From the NCBI GenBank assembly GCA_027422505.1, contig JAPQWV010000012.1, positions 23,823,501 through 23,887,500 of the forward strand: DNA of 64,000 bases. Direction: 5' to 3'. The DNA comes from Craterostigma plantagineum (Eukaryota > Streptophyta > Magnoliopsida > Lamiales > Linderniaceae). This document shows, in pieces, positions 20,990 to 32,761 of this stretch. A model generated the notes under the pieces. That model was given only the letters and a program-made list of their open reading frames with translations, was not told the DNA's origin and made no database searches. The position numbers and the translations under genes are program-made. Numbering within the stretch: the stretch's first letter is position 1; the number at the start of each line of letters is the position of its first letter.

Positions 20990-21500
20990 AGACCTGTTCG
21001 ATATTTTTCGGCATCGAACTGTTACTACATAAAGTAAAAATTGCCTAGTAGGACGTATTATTGTTTCTCATAACTATTGATGCGGTATTTTTTTAACAGA
21101 CCTGTTTCGATAATTTTTTGCATTGAACTTTTACTACCTGAAATTGAAGCGTTACTTGGATTATCTGATGTGCTATACCACGATCGACTTTTATTTTTTC
21201 GTGGACCTGTTTCGATATTTTTTGACCTCAATCCTCAAAGTGTTACTACATTAAACCAAAGCGTTACTTGGTTTATCTCAAGTGTAATATTACAACCTAC
21301 TTTAGTTTTTTCGCAGACATGTTTCAATATTTGTTGACATCGAACTATTACTACATGAAATCGAAGCGTTACTTGGATTATCTGAAATGTTATATTACGA
21401 ATTAAGTTCTTTTAGAAGGCCTGTTTCGATATTTTTTTACATTGAAACTGTTACTACATAAAACCAAAGCGTTACTTGTTTTATCGGAACTGTTACTAAA
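20990..21500 (+). repeat. Degenerate minisatellite, about 105-bp period
   Basis: About five head-to-tail copies, each starting near GACCTGTTTCGATATTTTTTG, then CATCGAACTGTTACTACAT, AAGCGTTACTTGGATTATC. Starts at about 20990, 21099, 21204, 21316 and 21419. Copies differ by many substitutions and small indels, so the array is old. Non-coding. Confidence 0.7.
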
Positions 21501-21786
21501 AGTACAGGATTTGTCACTAAATAAACAATAAATATTACTGTATTTGCCATGAAGTGGTACTAGACTTGCTAAATTTTGGGCGGGTTTGTGGATTGATTGT
21601 GACGCCCGGGGCCGAAGAGGGCGGGGAGTGATCGCCGGTGCCAGGGTGCACGGACAATGAGCGGCTCCTGGCAGGCTTCTAGGCGAAGGGGCACATGAAC
21701 GAACCGATCCAACAACAGAATGAGAGGGGATCCTGAGACTGACAATGTATGGGCGTGTCAGGCTAAGAATCGTATAAAAGAATTGA

Positions 21787-21925
21787 TAGTACTACTCATA
21801 TCACCAAGGTCGACCTACCTTTTCGGGAGTCCATCTATAGAAACTCCGAAGTTAAGCGTGCTTGACTTGGGGCAATCTAGGGATGGGTGACCCCCTGGGA
21901 AGTTTCTCAGGGTGCGTGTGAGCGA
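21787..21925 (+). other. 5S rRNA-like domain in TRIM LTR 1
   Basis: Contains ACTCCGAAGTTAAGCGTGCTTG (box A region) and GGGATGGGTGACC..CTGGGAAGT (intermediate element and box C) in 5S order. The middle differs from 5S (ACTTGGGGCAATCTA). The 5' part is only loosely 5S-like. Such domains provide a pol III type-1 promoter in Cassandra elements. Not a functional 5S gene. Confidence 0.75.
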
Positions 21926-22324
21926 GTGCACGAAGCACGCTAAAAGGTTAAAATGGTGGTACAGTGGGGCTAGACTATCAGTCGGAGTGTGGTGGGCCCA
22001 ACCCCACTGGTCCTGGTAGGGACCGATGCTATAGTGACACCCGGTATGGGACGGGTCGTTACAGGTGGTATCAGAGCACAACCTCTCGCAGTACGGTGCT
22101 GGTTCGGGGACGAACCAGGCGGAAGCTGGTGGGCATGTGACGCCCGGGGCCGAAGAGGGCGGGGAGTGATCGCCGGTGCCAGGGTGCACGGACAATGAGC
22201 GGCTCCTGGCAGGCTTCTAGGCGAAGGGGCACATGAACGAACCGATCCAACAACAGAATGAGAGGGGATCCTGAGACTGACAATGTATGGGCGTGTCAGG
22301 CTAAGAATCGTATAAAAGAATTGA

Positions 22325-22463
22325 TAGTACTACTCATATCACCAAGGTCGACCTACCTTTTCGGGAGTCCATCTATAGAAACTCCGAAGTTAAGCGTGCT
22401 TGACTTGGGGCAATCTAGGGATGGGTGACCCCCTGGGAAGTTTCTCAGGGTGCGTGTGAGCGA
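22325..22463 (+). other. 5S rRNA-like domain in TRIM LTR 2
   Basis: Same as in LTR 1, displaced by exactly 538 bp; no difference seen by eye. Confidence 0.75.
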
Positions 22464-22862
22464 GTGCACGAAGCACGCTAAAAGGTTAAAATGGTGGTAC
22501 AGTGGGGCTAGACTATCAGTCGGAGTGTGGTGGGCCCAACCCCACTGGTCCTGGTAGGGACCGATGCTATAGTGACACCCGGTATGGGACGGGTCGTTAC
22601 AGGTGGTATCAGAGCACAACCTCTCGCAGTACGGTGCTGGTTCGGGGACGAACCAGGCGGAAGCTGGTGGGCATGTGACGCCCGGGGCCGAAGAGGGCGG
22701 GGAGTGATCGCCGGTGCCAGGGTGCACGGACAATGAGCGGCTCCTGGCAGGCTTCTAGGCGAAGGGGCACATGAACGAACCGATCCAACAACAGAATGAG
22801 AGGGGATCCTGAGACTGACAATGTATGGGCGTGTCAGGCTAAGAATCGTATAAAAGAATTGA

Positions 22863-23001
22863 TAGTACTACTCATATCACCAAGGTCGACCTACCTTTTC
22901 GGGAGTCCATCTATAGAAACTCCGAAGTTAAGCGTGCTTGACTTGGGGCAATCTAGGGATGGGTGACCCCCTGGGAAGTTTCTCAGGGTGCGTGTGAGCG
23001 A
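22863..23001 (+). other. 5S rRNA-like domain in TRIM LTR 3
   Basis: Same as in LTR 1, displaced by 1076 bp; no difference seen by eye. Confidence 0.75.
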
Positions 23002-23139
23002 GTGCACGAAGCACGCTAAAAGGTTAAAATGGTGGTACAGTGGGGCTAGACTATCAGTCGGAGTGTGGTGGGCCCAACCCCACTGGTCCTGGTAGGGACC
23101 GATGCTATAGTGACACCCGGTATGGGACGGGTCGTTACA

Positions 23140-23280
23140 TTGATTGGGTTAATTGGGCGGGATATTGGTTTTGGATGGGGTTGGATGGAATTACTTGGCT
23201 AAATTTTGGGCGGGATTTGTGGATTGATTGGGTTAATTGGGCGGGATGTATGCCACGTTGGGATTTTGGACGGGATTGCT
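23140..23280 (+). repeat. GGGCGGGAT-rich direct repeats around TRIM target
   Basis: The sequence GCTAAATTTTGGGCGGG..TTGTGGATTGAT precedes the TRIM (21568-21597) and recurs at 23198-23232, there running straight into TGGGTTAATTGGGCGGG. The second copy thus shows the target without an insertion. Short-period degenerate repeat, non-coding. Confidence 0.65.
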
Positions 23281-23431
23281 AAATCAGTGCAAATGTGTTA
23301 CTAATAACTATTTAACTGTTAGTTAAATATGTTACTAAAAGTTCTTTATGTGTTACAAATAGTGCAAATTTTGGGCGGGATTGCCACGTTAGTTAATTGT
23401 TACTAAATCAGTGGAAATGTGTTAGAATTCA

Positions 23432-23707
23432 GACTCTCTTCAGAAAATATTTAGTTTTAATGACTCATTTTTATGCAGTACTACTTTATTGCTCTTGAAT
23501 ACCAGTATGTTGAAATTGTGTACAACAAAACCATAATCTGGTACCAACTTATGATCATCTGATACCAGTTTATTTTCTGCAGTACCACTTTATTGCTCTG
23601 ACATACCGAAATGTTGAAAGTTTGTAACACAAAATAATCATTCTATACCAATTCATATATTTTTCATACCACTTTTTACACCACACAAAATGGGTCCTTT
23701 AACCTAA
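23432..23707. repeat. Left member of a 270-bp inverted pair
   Basis: From TTCAGACTCTCTTC to CCTTTAACCTAAAAA this matches the reverse complement of 34314-34600, including repeated ACTTTATTGCTCT.. and CATACCAGTATGTTGAAA words. The pair flanks the split membrane-protein gene and its LTR array. Confidence 0.75.
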
Positions 23708-23847
23708 AAAGTAGAAAAAGAAAAAAAAAACCGTAAGTTTAGTCATGGATTGGATGGATTTTAATAATCTTGAATCTTTTCTTTTCCCTTTTTCCCTCCA
23801 AGTATAGATAGAATCCTCTGCCCATGTTGTTCTAAGTATAGGCATAT

Positions 23848-24271
23848 GTGTTCTGCTCCCATATGTTAGCTTTCATTACATACAGTATAGCGCCTGAACG
23901 TCTTATTATTCTCAAGCAGAGCCTTATACCATTCCAAAGGATTATAATTTGTCCAGCGCGTGGGAATTTACGCCATTTCACGCCCAAAACCAATTGGAGT
24001 ATGAGCATGTCAGATAGTCACAAGAAAATAAGTATTGGCCCTAAAATGAGTAAAGCAAGAACTCTCTGGGAGAGTTGTCCTCAACCAGTCACGAGCTTCC
24101 CTTGGAACAAGGCATTCGATAATTTCATTCAGTTGGTTCTTGACCTTTTCTTGTCTGTAAGGAAATACTTGTCAGGTCTCGTGTTTTCCATTACGTCGAT
24201 CAGCGAATTGTTTCCGCGCACGAAAGGAAGCTACATTTTGTTCCGATTCCTTTTCTGGCCGGTGTTGCTTT
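23848..24271 (+). pseudogene. Plant membrane-protein gene, 5' part, split by copia
   Basis: Encodes a Ser/Lys/Arg-rich leader, then WESCPQPVTSFPWNKAFDNF, IQLVLDLFLSVRKYLS and FSITSISE. After a one-base frameshift near 24215 it reads AHERKLHFVPIPFLAGVAF. The last codons continue beyond the transposon (AFAGVLKDASLESSPYLK, next exon YAEAPWHLI...). It resembles a conserved plastid-targeted plant protein of unknown biochemical role; I think of the EMB1273 type, but that name is from memory and uncertain. The frameshift and the 4.9-kb insertion make this locus non-functional as a full-length gene. Confidence 0.65.
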
Positions 24272-27200
24272 TGTTGTTTCCTAATATTTTCCTTTATTTG
24301 TGAGGGATAGACTTTCTTTGTTGTATGCACTTGCTTTATGCACACTACACACGAAGGAAGAACAGAGCTTTAATATTGTGTATTTATCTGATGCACATTC
24401 GGTGCTTTAGACTTGGGAGAAGAAAATATTTCTCAACTCACATATAGCTATTTGTAATCTATTGTTCTTACTAATACACTTTCACGTTCATGCTTTATAT
24501 ATAGCAACTAGCTTACACTATCAAACACAAAAGTCACACACACTTTTCCTTGTTTTCTTCCACTAATGCTCATGTTTTTCCTCTTACGTGTTTTCCTCAA
24601 TATGTTTTTTTTTTGTCTTCACCTTAATTAAGAGTTTTGTTTCCATGCTTCCTTCCTTACTTTATGGGTTTTGTTTTTCTTTGTCTTGTTTAGCTTTGAG
24701 ATTATTAGTCAACAAATTCCTCCCTTAAGCTCAAAGCCTTTCGATTTTTCATCCCGAGCATCTGCTTCAAATTCTCGAACATACTTGTTGGCAACGGCTT
24801 CGTGAAAATATCTGCAACCTGATCCGAACTCGCTACGTGTCCATCTTCACTGCTCCATTTTTTACGTGCTCTCGAATAAAATGAAACCACGCATCAATAT
24901 GTTTGCTTCTCTCATGATGAACCGGATTTTTCGCCAACTCGATCGCTGACTTATTATCCACACGAATTTCGGTTGGCTCGACTTGTCGAACATTAAGTTC
25001 GAGCAATAAGTTTCTCAGCCAGATTGCGTGACAAACACACCAAGATGCTGCAACGTATTCTGCTTCACAGGTTGATAGAGTCACGATCGGTTGCTTCTTT
25101 GACAGCCATGTGAACGCTGTGCTTCCTAGGTAAAATACGTAGCCACCCGTGCTTTTGCGATCATCGATATCGCCACACCAATCACTGTCCGAATATCCGA
25201 TCAGTTTGCCGTCGCTCGCCTTTGAATAAAATAGACCTAATGATTGTGTTCCTCGAATGTATCGAAGAATTCTCTTGATCGCCTTTAGATGTGACTGCCT
25301 CGGGTCTTCCATATAGCGGCTAACGACTCCAACGCTATAAGCGATGTCGGGTCTCGTGCAAGTTAAGTATCGCAGACTTCCCACGAGACTACGATATTCG
25401 GTTGCGTTTACTCCATGTCCTCCCTCAAACTTGGATAACTTTATTCCAAGTTCCATCGGTGTCGCTACTGGCTTGCTTTCCTCCATTTTATTTTTCTTTA
25501 ATATGTCCTTCGCATACGCTCCTTGTGACACGAATATTCCCGTACTTCTTTGCTCGACTTCGAGACCAAGAAAATATTTCATTAGTCCCAAGTCCGTCAT
25601 CTCGAACTCCTTCGTCATCGCCTTTTTGAAGTTGTTGATTACTTTCTCGCTGCTCCCCATGAAAATGAGATCATCGACATAGAGAGCGACGATGATCATT
25701 TCACCTCCTTCTCTTTTGACGTATAGCGCATGCTCGAACGGACATTGCTCGAATTTGTTCATTTTGAAGTACCCATCAATTCGAGTGTTCCAAGCTCGCG
25801 GCGCTTACTTCAGCCCATAAAGCGCTTTCTTTAATTTTAACACTTTGCCTTCTTCTCCCGATTTTGAATATCCCGGCGGCTGCTCCACGTAGACTTCCTC
25901 CTCAAGCTCGCCGTTTAGAAATGCGGACTTTACGTCCATTTGATAGATTCGCCAACTAAGTTGTGCAGCTTGGGCAAGGAGCAGGCGAATTGTTTCCATT
26001 CTTGCAACAGGAGCAAAAACTTCATCGTAGTCGATTCCTGCTCGTTGTCTGTAGCCCTTCGCCACCAATCTTGCCTTGTAACGTTCGATTTTTCCTTGAG
26101 CGTTGATTTTCCTTTTATAAACCCATTTTACTCCTATGGGTTTATGCTCGTGTGGCAATTCCACCAGCTTCCAAGTGTCATTTTTTTCAATCGCCTTGAT
26201 CTCCTCGTCCATCGCCGTTTTCCATCTCTTGTCTCTTACGGCTTCTTCGAAACTAATTTGTTCCGAGTCGGCCAGTAAGCAGACTAGGTGAACTTGTTCG
26301 GTTGTTTCGTACAGGTCTTGCATGCTTCGCATCCTGGGCTGTCTTGGTTCGTCCTCCTCGATATTTTCTTGAGATGAAACTGAGACAGGCGTTGGTACAG
26401 CACTCAAAGGTTCTCCACGCGTAGTGTTTTCTTCAACGTTCCAGCCCCACGAACTTTCTTCGTCAACTCGAACATCTCGACTTACTATCACTTTTTTATT
26501 TTCTGGATCATACAGCCGGTACGCCTTCGTCTTCTCATCGTACCCAATAAAAACAAGCTTTCTACTTTTGTCGTCGAGCTTAGTTCTTTTCTGGTCAGGC
26601 ACATGCGCATACGCCACGCTTCCAAAAATTTTGAAGTGCGCTACGGTCGGTTTTTGGCCACTCCATGCTTCTTGTGGTGTTCGATTCTCGACGCTTTGGT
26701 GTGGACATCGGTTTTGAATATATACGGCACATTGTACCGCCTCGGCCCAAAACTCCTTTGGCATCACTTTGCTTTTCAACATTGATCGAACCATGTCGAG
26801 TATGGTACGATTTTTCCTTTCAGCCACGCCGTTTTGTTGAGGCGAATACGGCGCAGTGAGGAATCTCCTAACGCCCTGATCCTCGCAAAAAGATACAAAA
26901 GCACCCGACATGTATTCTCCACCTCGGTCTGAACGGAGCGCCTTGATTTTTGAACTTGTCGCATTCTCGACCAAGGTCTTGAATTTTTTAAATGTTTCCA
27001 GCGCCTCAGATTTTTCCTTCAAGAAATACACCTACGTTTTCCGCGAGTAATCGTCGATGAATATGATGAAGTATCTTTTTTCGCTAAATGATGCCGGCGT
27101 GATAGGTCCGCAAATATCGGTGTGTATAAGCTCGAGCGATTTGGTTGCTCGATATCCTGCATGCTTCTGAAATGACGTCCGCGCCTGTTTGCCAATCACG

Positions 27201-29158
27201 CAACTTTCGCAAAGCTTCTTTCCTTCCTCTATCATCGGCATTCCGTGCACCATGCCGCGCTTGGAGAGCTCTTTTAGGCCTCCGTAGTGTAGATGTCCGA
27301 ATCGCATATGCCACAAATGACCTTTATCGTCTAAGTCAACTTGCAAGCATCTTTCTTGAATTGTCATCAGGTTGAGTTTGAACATTCGGTTCCTTTCCAT
27401 CCCGACCCGTGCAATTATTCGACCATCTTTGTTTCGAAGTTGTAGTGAGCGATCCTTCATGAACACCGAGCATCCATTTTCAAGCAATTGCCCCATGCTT
27501 AAAATGTTGGCTTTTAGATCTGGTACGAAGTAGACATCCTCGACCGATCCTTGTTTGCCATCATTTTGAGTGAAAAATATATTTCCTCGGCCTTTGACTT
27601 CTATATTCGATGCGTCTCCAAAAGACACGTGGCCATCCTCGATCTTTTTCAGATCCGTGAAGAGATGTTTGTGCCCGCTCATGTGATTGCTAGCACCGGT
27701 GTCAAGATACCACACCATGTCGCTACCCGGGCTTTTATCTTCCAGCGCCATTAAGAGAACGCCATCGTCTTTTGGATCTTCTTGTGCGACTAGGTTCGCA
27801 TTTTCTTCCACCTTCTTGTTGGACCAACAGTCCTTCGCAAAGTGCCCGAACTTTCCGCAATTGTAACATTCTACGCTCGGTCGGTTTGAGCGGCCGCCAC
27901 GTCCTCGTGCTCGACCTCGTCCTCTCCAATTTTGATTGTTGTTTTGTCCTTCTTTTTCGTGATTGTAGCCTCGTCCTCGGCCTGTGCTTTGACCGAAACC
28001 ACGTCCTCGTTGGCCACGTCCTCTTCCTCGACTATGGTGTGTATACAACGCCTTGTCGTCATTAATGGACAATTTCGTCTGTAGGGCCTCGTCTAAAGAC
28101 TCCTGCTTCTTCTTTTTCTTTCGCTGCTCGTGAGCTTCGAGCGAACCGGAGAGTTCGTCGACAGACATTTCTTCGAGATTTTTGGATTCTTCAATTGCAC
28201 ATACCACGTTCTCGTACTCGTTCGTCAGAGATCGCAAGATTTTTTCGACGACTCGGGCATCAGTTAGGACCTTGCCGTTTCTCTTCAGCTGGTTCGCGAT
28301 GGTTTGCACTCTTGTTATATACTCGGACACGCCTTCGCCCAGTTTCATTTTCGTCATTTCGAACTCGCCACGAAGAGTCTGCAACCGTACTTGCTTTACT
28401 CGATCGGCACCTTTGTATGCCTTTTCCAGCGTCTCCCATGCGACCTTCGATGTTTTGGCATCGGCTATTTTTTCGAAGCCGGCCTCGTCTACTGATTGGT
28501 AGATGGTATAAAGTGCGAACTTATCTTGTTCGCGAGATTCCTTCAGCGTCTTTAGTTGGGCTGCTGTGTACCCGTCAGTATTCTCGGGTTCGGTGTACCC
28601 GTTTGCGACTATCTCCCACGAATCTTGAGACTGGAGCAACACCTTCATTTGAATGCTCCACTTGTCGTAGTTGGATTTTGTGAGCTTCGACTATCGACAT
28701 GGCTCTGATACCAATTTGTTGTTTCCTAATATTTTCCTTTATTTGTGAGGGATAGACTTTCTTTGTTGTATGCACTTGCTTTATGCACACTACACACGAA
28801 GGAAGAACAGAGCTTTAATATTGTGTATTTATCTGATGCACATTCGGTGCTTTAGACTTGGGAGAAGAAAATATTTCTCAACTCACATATAGCTATTTGT
28901 AATCTATTGTTCTTACTAATACACTTTCACGTTCATGCTTTATATATAGCAACTAGCTTACACTATCAAACACAAAAGTCACACACACTTTTCCTTGTTT
29001 TCTTCCACTAATGCTCATGTTTTTCCTCTTACGTGTTTTCCTCAATATGTTTTTTTTTGTCTTCACCTTAATTAAGAGTTTTGTTTCCATGCTTCCTTCC
29101 TTACTTTATGGGTTTTGTTTTTCTTTGTCTTGTTTAGCTTTGAGATTATTAGTCAACA
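24272..29158 (-). mobile_element. Full-length Ty1/copia retrotransposon
   Basis: LTRs at 24272-24714 (443 bp) and 28717-29158 (442 bp) start TGTTGTTTCC and end TTAGTCAACA. Apart from a T-run difference they look identical. Target duplication GCTTT occurs at 24267-24271 and 29159-29163, within a host exon. The element is antisense to the host gene. On the minus strand the primer-binding site TGGTATCAGAGC follows the 28717-29158 LTR, and the polypurine tract TTAAGGGAGGAATT lies at 24715-24730. The internal gag-pol is inactivated (separate entry). Confidence 0.95.
24705..28648 (-). pseudogene. Copia gag-pol polyprotein with nonsense and frameshift lesions
   Basis: Domains in order: copia gag, RGRG-rich basic region, CCHC knuckle (CYNCGKFGHFAKDC), aspartic protease (WYLDTGASNHMSG), GAG-pre-integrase (LWHMRFGHLHYGG), integrase, reverse transcriptase (RYKARLVAKGYRQ, YVDDLIFMG) and RNase H (KLIGYSDSDWCGD, STCEAEYVAA). 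Lesions seen: in-frame TAG at 27032-27034 where a Trp is expected (YSRKT*VYFLK); in-frame TAA at about 25805 where a Gln is expected (YGLK*APRAW); a one-base frameshift near 24845 before SDQVADIFTKPLP. The first in-frame Met is at 28648; sequence upstream (SKLTKSNYDKWSIQ) is coding-like but preceded by a stop beside the primer-binding site. The element cannot supply its own proteins. Confidence 0.92.
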
Positions 29159-29595
29159 GCTTTTGCTGGCGTGTTAAAAGACGCTTCTTTGGAGTCTTCT
29201 CCGTATCTCAAGGTAAAGGAATCAGCTTCCTCGCATCACAGTTTTCTAAATCCATTTTGTGATGAGAAATTTGAAGTAAAGAAGAATTGTTTATCTCTAG
29301 TCATATAGCTTCTATGGGTACAAAACGATTGAGATCAGATTTTTAAACCTTCGGAGAATTCTGATGTCGATTTTTTTTTTCTTTCTTGTAATTTTCAGTA
29401 TGCCGAGGCACCTTGGCATCTTATCACATCCTTGATATTCTTTGCATTCCTCAAGTTTCTTGGACCTTATTACCCATACTGGGGTCGCGTTCTCGCCCCA
29501 CATTTTGCCAATGGAGCATTGTTGAGGACCTTATGGTTCGTGTTCTTGTGTGGTATCGATCTAGTTCGCTTTTGATATACCTAGTATTTATCTAT
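29159..29595 (+). pseudogene. Host membrane-protein gene 3' exons, copy a
   Basis: Exon piece AFAGVLKDASLESSPYLK, GT intron with AATTTTCAG acceptor, then terminal exon (YAEAPWHLITSLIFF, PYYPYWGRVLAPHFANGALL) to a TGA, plus 3' flank. Follows LTR 28717-29158 directly at the GCTTT duplication. Hydrophobic segments suggest one or two membrane spans. Confidence 0.85.
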
Positions 29596-30059
29596 CGACA
29601 TGGCTCTGATACCAATTTGTTGTTTCCTAATATTTTCCTTTATTTGTGAGGGATAGACTTTCTTTGTTGTATGCACTTGCTTTATGCACACTACACACGA
29701 AGGAAGAACAGAGCTTTAATATTGTGTATTTATCTGATGCACATTCGGTGCTTTAGACTTGGGAGAAGAAAATATTTCTCAACTCACATATAGCTATTTG
29801 TAATCTATTGTTCTTACTAATACACTTTCACGTTCATGCTTTATATATAGCAACTAGCTTACACTATCAAACACAAAAGTCACACACACTTTTCCTTGTT
29901 TTCTTCCACTAATGCTCATGTTTTTCCTCTTACGTGTTTTCCTCAATATGTTTTTTTTTGTCTTCACCTTAATTAAGAGTTTTGTTTCCATGCTTCCTTC
30001 CTTACTTTATGGGTTTTGTTTTTCTTTGTCTTGTTTAGCTTTGAGATTATTAGTCAACA

Positions 30060-30496
30060 GCTTTTGCTGGCGTGTTAAAAGACGCTTCTTTGGAGTCTTC
30101 TCCGTATCTCAAGGTAAAGGAATCAGCTTCCTCGCATCACAGTTTTCTAAATCCATTTTGTGATGAGAAATTTGAAGTAAAGAAGAATTGTTTATCTCTA
30201 GTCATATAGCTTCTATGGGTACAAAACGATTGAGATCAGATTTTTAAACCTTCGGAGAATTCTGATGTCGATTTTTTTTTTCTTTCTTGTAATTTTCAGT
30301 ATGCCGAGGCACCTTGGCATCTTATCACATCCTTGATATTCTTTGCATTCCTCAAGTTTCTTGGACCTTATTACCCATACTGGGGTCGCGTTCTCGCCCC
30401 ACATTTTGCCAATGGAGCATTGTTGAGGACCTTATGGTTCGTGTTCTTGTGTGGTATCGATCTAGTTCGCTTTTGATATACCTAGTATTTATCTAT
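30060..30496 (+). pseudogene. Host membrane-protein gene 3' exons, copy b
   Basis: Identical by eye to copy a, including splice sites and stop; preceded by the LTR at 29618-30059. Confidence 0.85.
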
Positions 30497-30959
30497 CGAC
30501 ATGGCTCTGATACCAATTTGTTGTTTCCTAATATTTTCCTTTATTTGTGAGGGATAGACTTTCTTTGTTGTATGCACTTGCTTTATGCACACTACACACG
30601 AAGGAAGAACAGAGCTTTAATATTGTGTATTTATCTGATGCACATTCGGTGCTTTAGACTTGGGAGAAGAAAATATTTCTCAACTCACATATAGCTATTT
30701 GTAATCTATTGTTCTTACTAATACACTTTCACGTTCATGCTTTATATATAGCAACTAGCTTACACTATCAAACACAAAAGTCACACACACTTTTCCTTGT
30801 TTTCTTCCACTAATGCTCATGTTTTTCCTCTTACGTGTTTTCCTCAATATGTTTTTTTTGTCTTCACCTTAATTAAGAGTTTTGTTTCCATGCTTCCTTC
30901 CTTACTTTATGGGTTTTGTTTTTCTTTGTCTTGTTTAGCTTTGAGATTATTAGTCAACA

Positions 30960-31397
30960 GCTTTTGCTGGCGTGTTAAAAGACGCTTCTTTGGAGTCTTC
31001 TCCGTATCTCAAGGTAAAGGAATCAGCTTCCTCGCATCACAGTTTTCTAAATCCATTTTGTGATGAGAAATTTGAAGTAAAGAAGAATTGTTTATCTCTA
31101 GTCATATAGCTTCTATGGGTACAAAACGATTGAGATCAGATTTTTAAACCTTCGGAGAATTCTGATGTCGATTTTTTTTTTTCTTTCTTGTAATTTTCAG
31201 TATGCCGAGGCACCTTGGCATCTTATCACATCCTTGATATTCTTTGCATTCCTCAAGTTTCTTGGACCTTATTACCCATACTGGGGTCGCGTTCTCGCCC
31301 CACATTTTGCCAATGGAGCATTGTTGAGGACCTTATGGTTCGTGTTCTTGTGTGGTATCGATCTAGTTCGCTTTTGATATACCTAGTATTTATCTAT
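30960..31397 (+). pseudogene. Host membrane-protein gene 3' exons, copy c
   Basis: As copy a, with 11 rather than 10 T in the intron; preceded by the LTR at 30519-30959 (8-T run). Confidence 0.85.
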
Positions 31398-31861
31398 CGA
31401 CATGGCTCTGATACCAATTTGTTGTTTCCTAATATTTTCCTTTATTTGTGAGGGATAGACTTTCTTTGTTGTATGCACTTGCTTTATGCACACTACACAC
31501 GAAGGAAGAACAGAGCTTTAATATTGTGTATTTATCTGATGCACATTCGGTGCTTTAGACTTGGGAGAAGAAAATATTTCTCAACTCACATATAGCTATT
31601 TGTAATCTATTGTTCTTACTAATACACTTTCACGTTCATGCTTTATATATAGCAACTAGCTTACACTATCAAACACAAAAGTCACACACACTTTTCCTTG
31701 TTTTCTTCCACTAATGCTCATGTTTTTCCTCTTACGTGTTTTCCTCAATATGTTTTTTTTTGTCTTCACCTTAATTAAGAGTTTTGTTTCCATGCTTCCT
31801 TCCTTACTTTATGGGTTTTGTTTTTCTTTGTCTTGTTTAGCTTTGAGATTATTAGTCAACA

Positions 31862-32298
31862 GCTTTTGCTGGCGTGTTAAAAGACGCTTCTTTGGAGTCT
31901 TCTCCGTATCTCAAGGTAAAGGAATCAGCTTCCTCGCATCACAGTTTTCTAAATCCATTTTGTGATGAGAAATTTGAAGTAAAGAAGAATTGTTTATCTC
32001 TAGTCATATAGCTTCTATGGGTACAAAACGATTGAGATCAGATTTTTAAACCTTCGGAGAATTCTGATGTCGATTTTTTTTTTCTTTCTTGTAATTTTCA
32101 GTATGCCGAGGCACCTTGGCATCTTATCACATCCTTGATATTCTTTGCATTCCTCAAGTTTCTTGGACCTTATTACCCATACTGGGGTCGCGTTCTCGCC
32201 CCACATTTTGCCAATGGAGCATTGTTGAGGACCTTATGGTTCGTGTTCTTGTGTGGTATCGATCTAGTTCGCTTTTGATATACCTAGTATTTATCTAT
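31862..32298 (+). pseudogene. Host membrane-protein gene 3' exons, copy d
   Basis: As copy a; preceded by the LTR at 31420-31861. Confidence 0.85.
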
Positions 32299-32761
32299 CG
32301 ACATGGCTCTGATACCAATTTGTTGTTTCCTAATATTTTCCTTTATTTGTGAGGGATAGACTTTCTTTGTTGTATGCACTTGCTTTATGCACACTACACA
32401 CGAAGGAAGAACAGAGCTTTAATATTGTGTATTTATCTGATGCACATTCGGTGCTTTAGACTTGGGAGAAGAAAATATTTCTCAACTCACATATAGCTAT
32501 TTGTAATCTATTGTTCTTACTAATACACTTTCACGTTCATGCTTTATATATAGCAACTAGCTTACACTATCAAACACAAAAGTCACACACACTTTTCCTT
32601 GTTTTCTTCCACTAATGCTCATGTTTTTCCTCTTACGTGTTTTCCTCAATATGTTTTTTTTGTCTTCACCTTAATTAAGAGTTTTGTTTCCATGCTTCCT
32701 TCCTTACTTTATGGGTTTTGTTTTTCTTTGTCTTGTTTAGCTTTGAGATTATTAGTCAACA

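Larger units (their letters stand above)
21598..23139 (+). mobile_element. Cassandra-like TRIM, three LTRs and two internal regions
   Basis: Exact 538-bp period. LTRs of 466 bp (TGTGACGCCCGG...GTCGTTACA) lie at 21598-22063, 22136-22601 and 22674-23139. Two identical 72-bp internal regions lie between them. The whole is flanked by TTGAT at 21593-21597 and 23140-23144. Each internal region opens, 3 bases after the LTR, with TGGTATCAGAGC, the primer-binding site for initiator tRNA-Met, and ends with a purine-rich GCGGAAGCTGGTGGG tract. Each LTR contains a 5S rRNA-like stretch, the hallmark of Cassandra TRIMs. No proteins are encoded; mobilisation would need enzymes supplied in trans. LTR length is greater than I recall for Cassandra (about 240-350 bp). 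Copies look identical by eye, so the insertion is young. Confidence 0.88.

Noticed and set aside
21815..22821. 126- and 70-codon frames repeated in the TRIM
   Set aside because: Shadows of a non-coding LTR; TRIM elements encode no proteins and the frames cross LTR/internal borders.
21787..23001. Three 5S rRNA genes
   Set aside because: The 5S similarity covers mainly the internal promoter half and is diverged in the middle; the context (LTR, primer site, target duplication) shows a TRIM element.
24705..28648. Endogenous virus
   Set aside because: Domain order gag-protease-integrase-RT-RNase H, tRNA-Met primer site and 5-bp duplication identify a Ty1/copia retrotransposon; there is no movement or coat protein.
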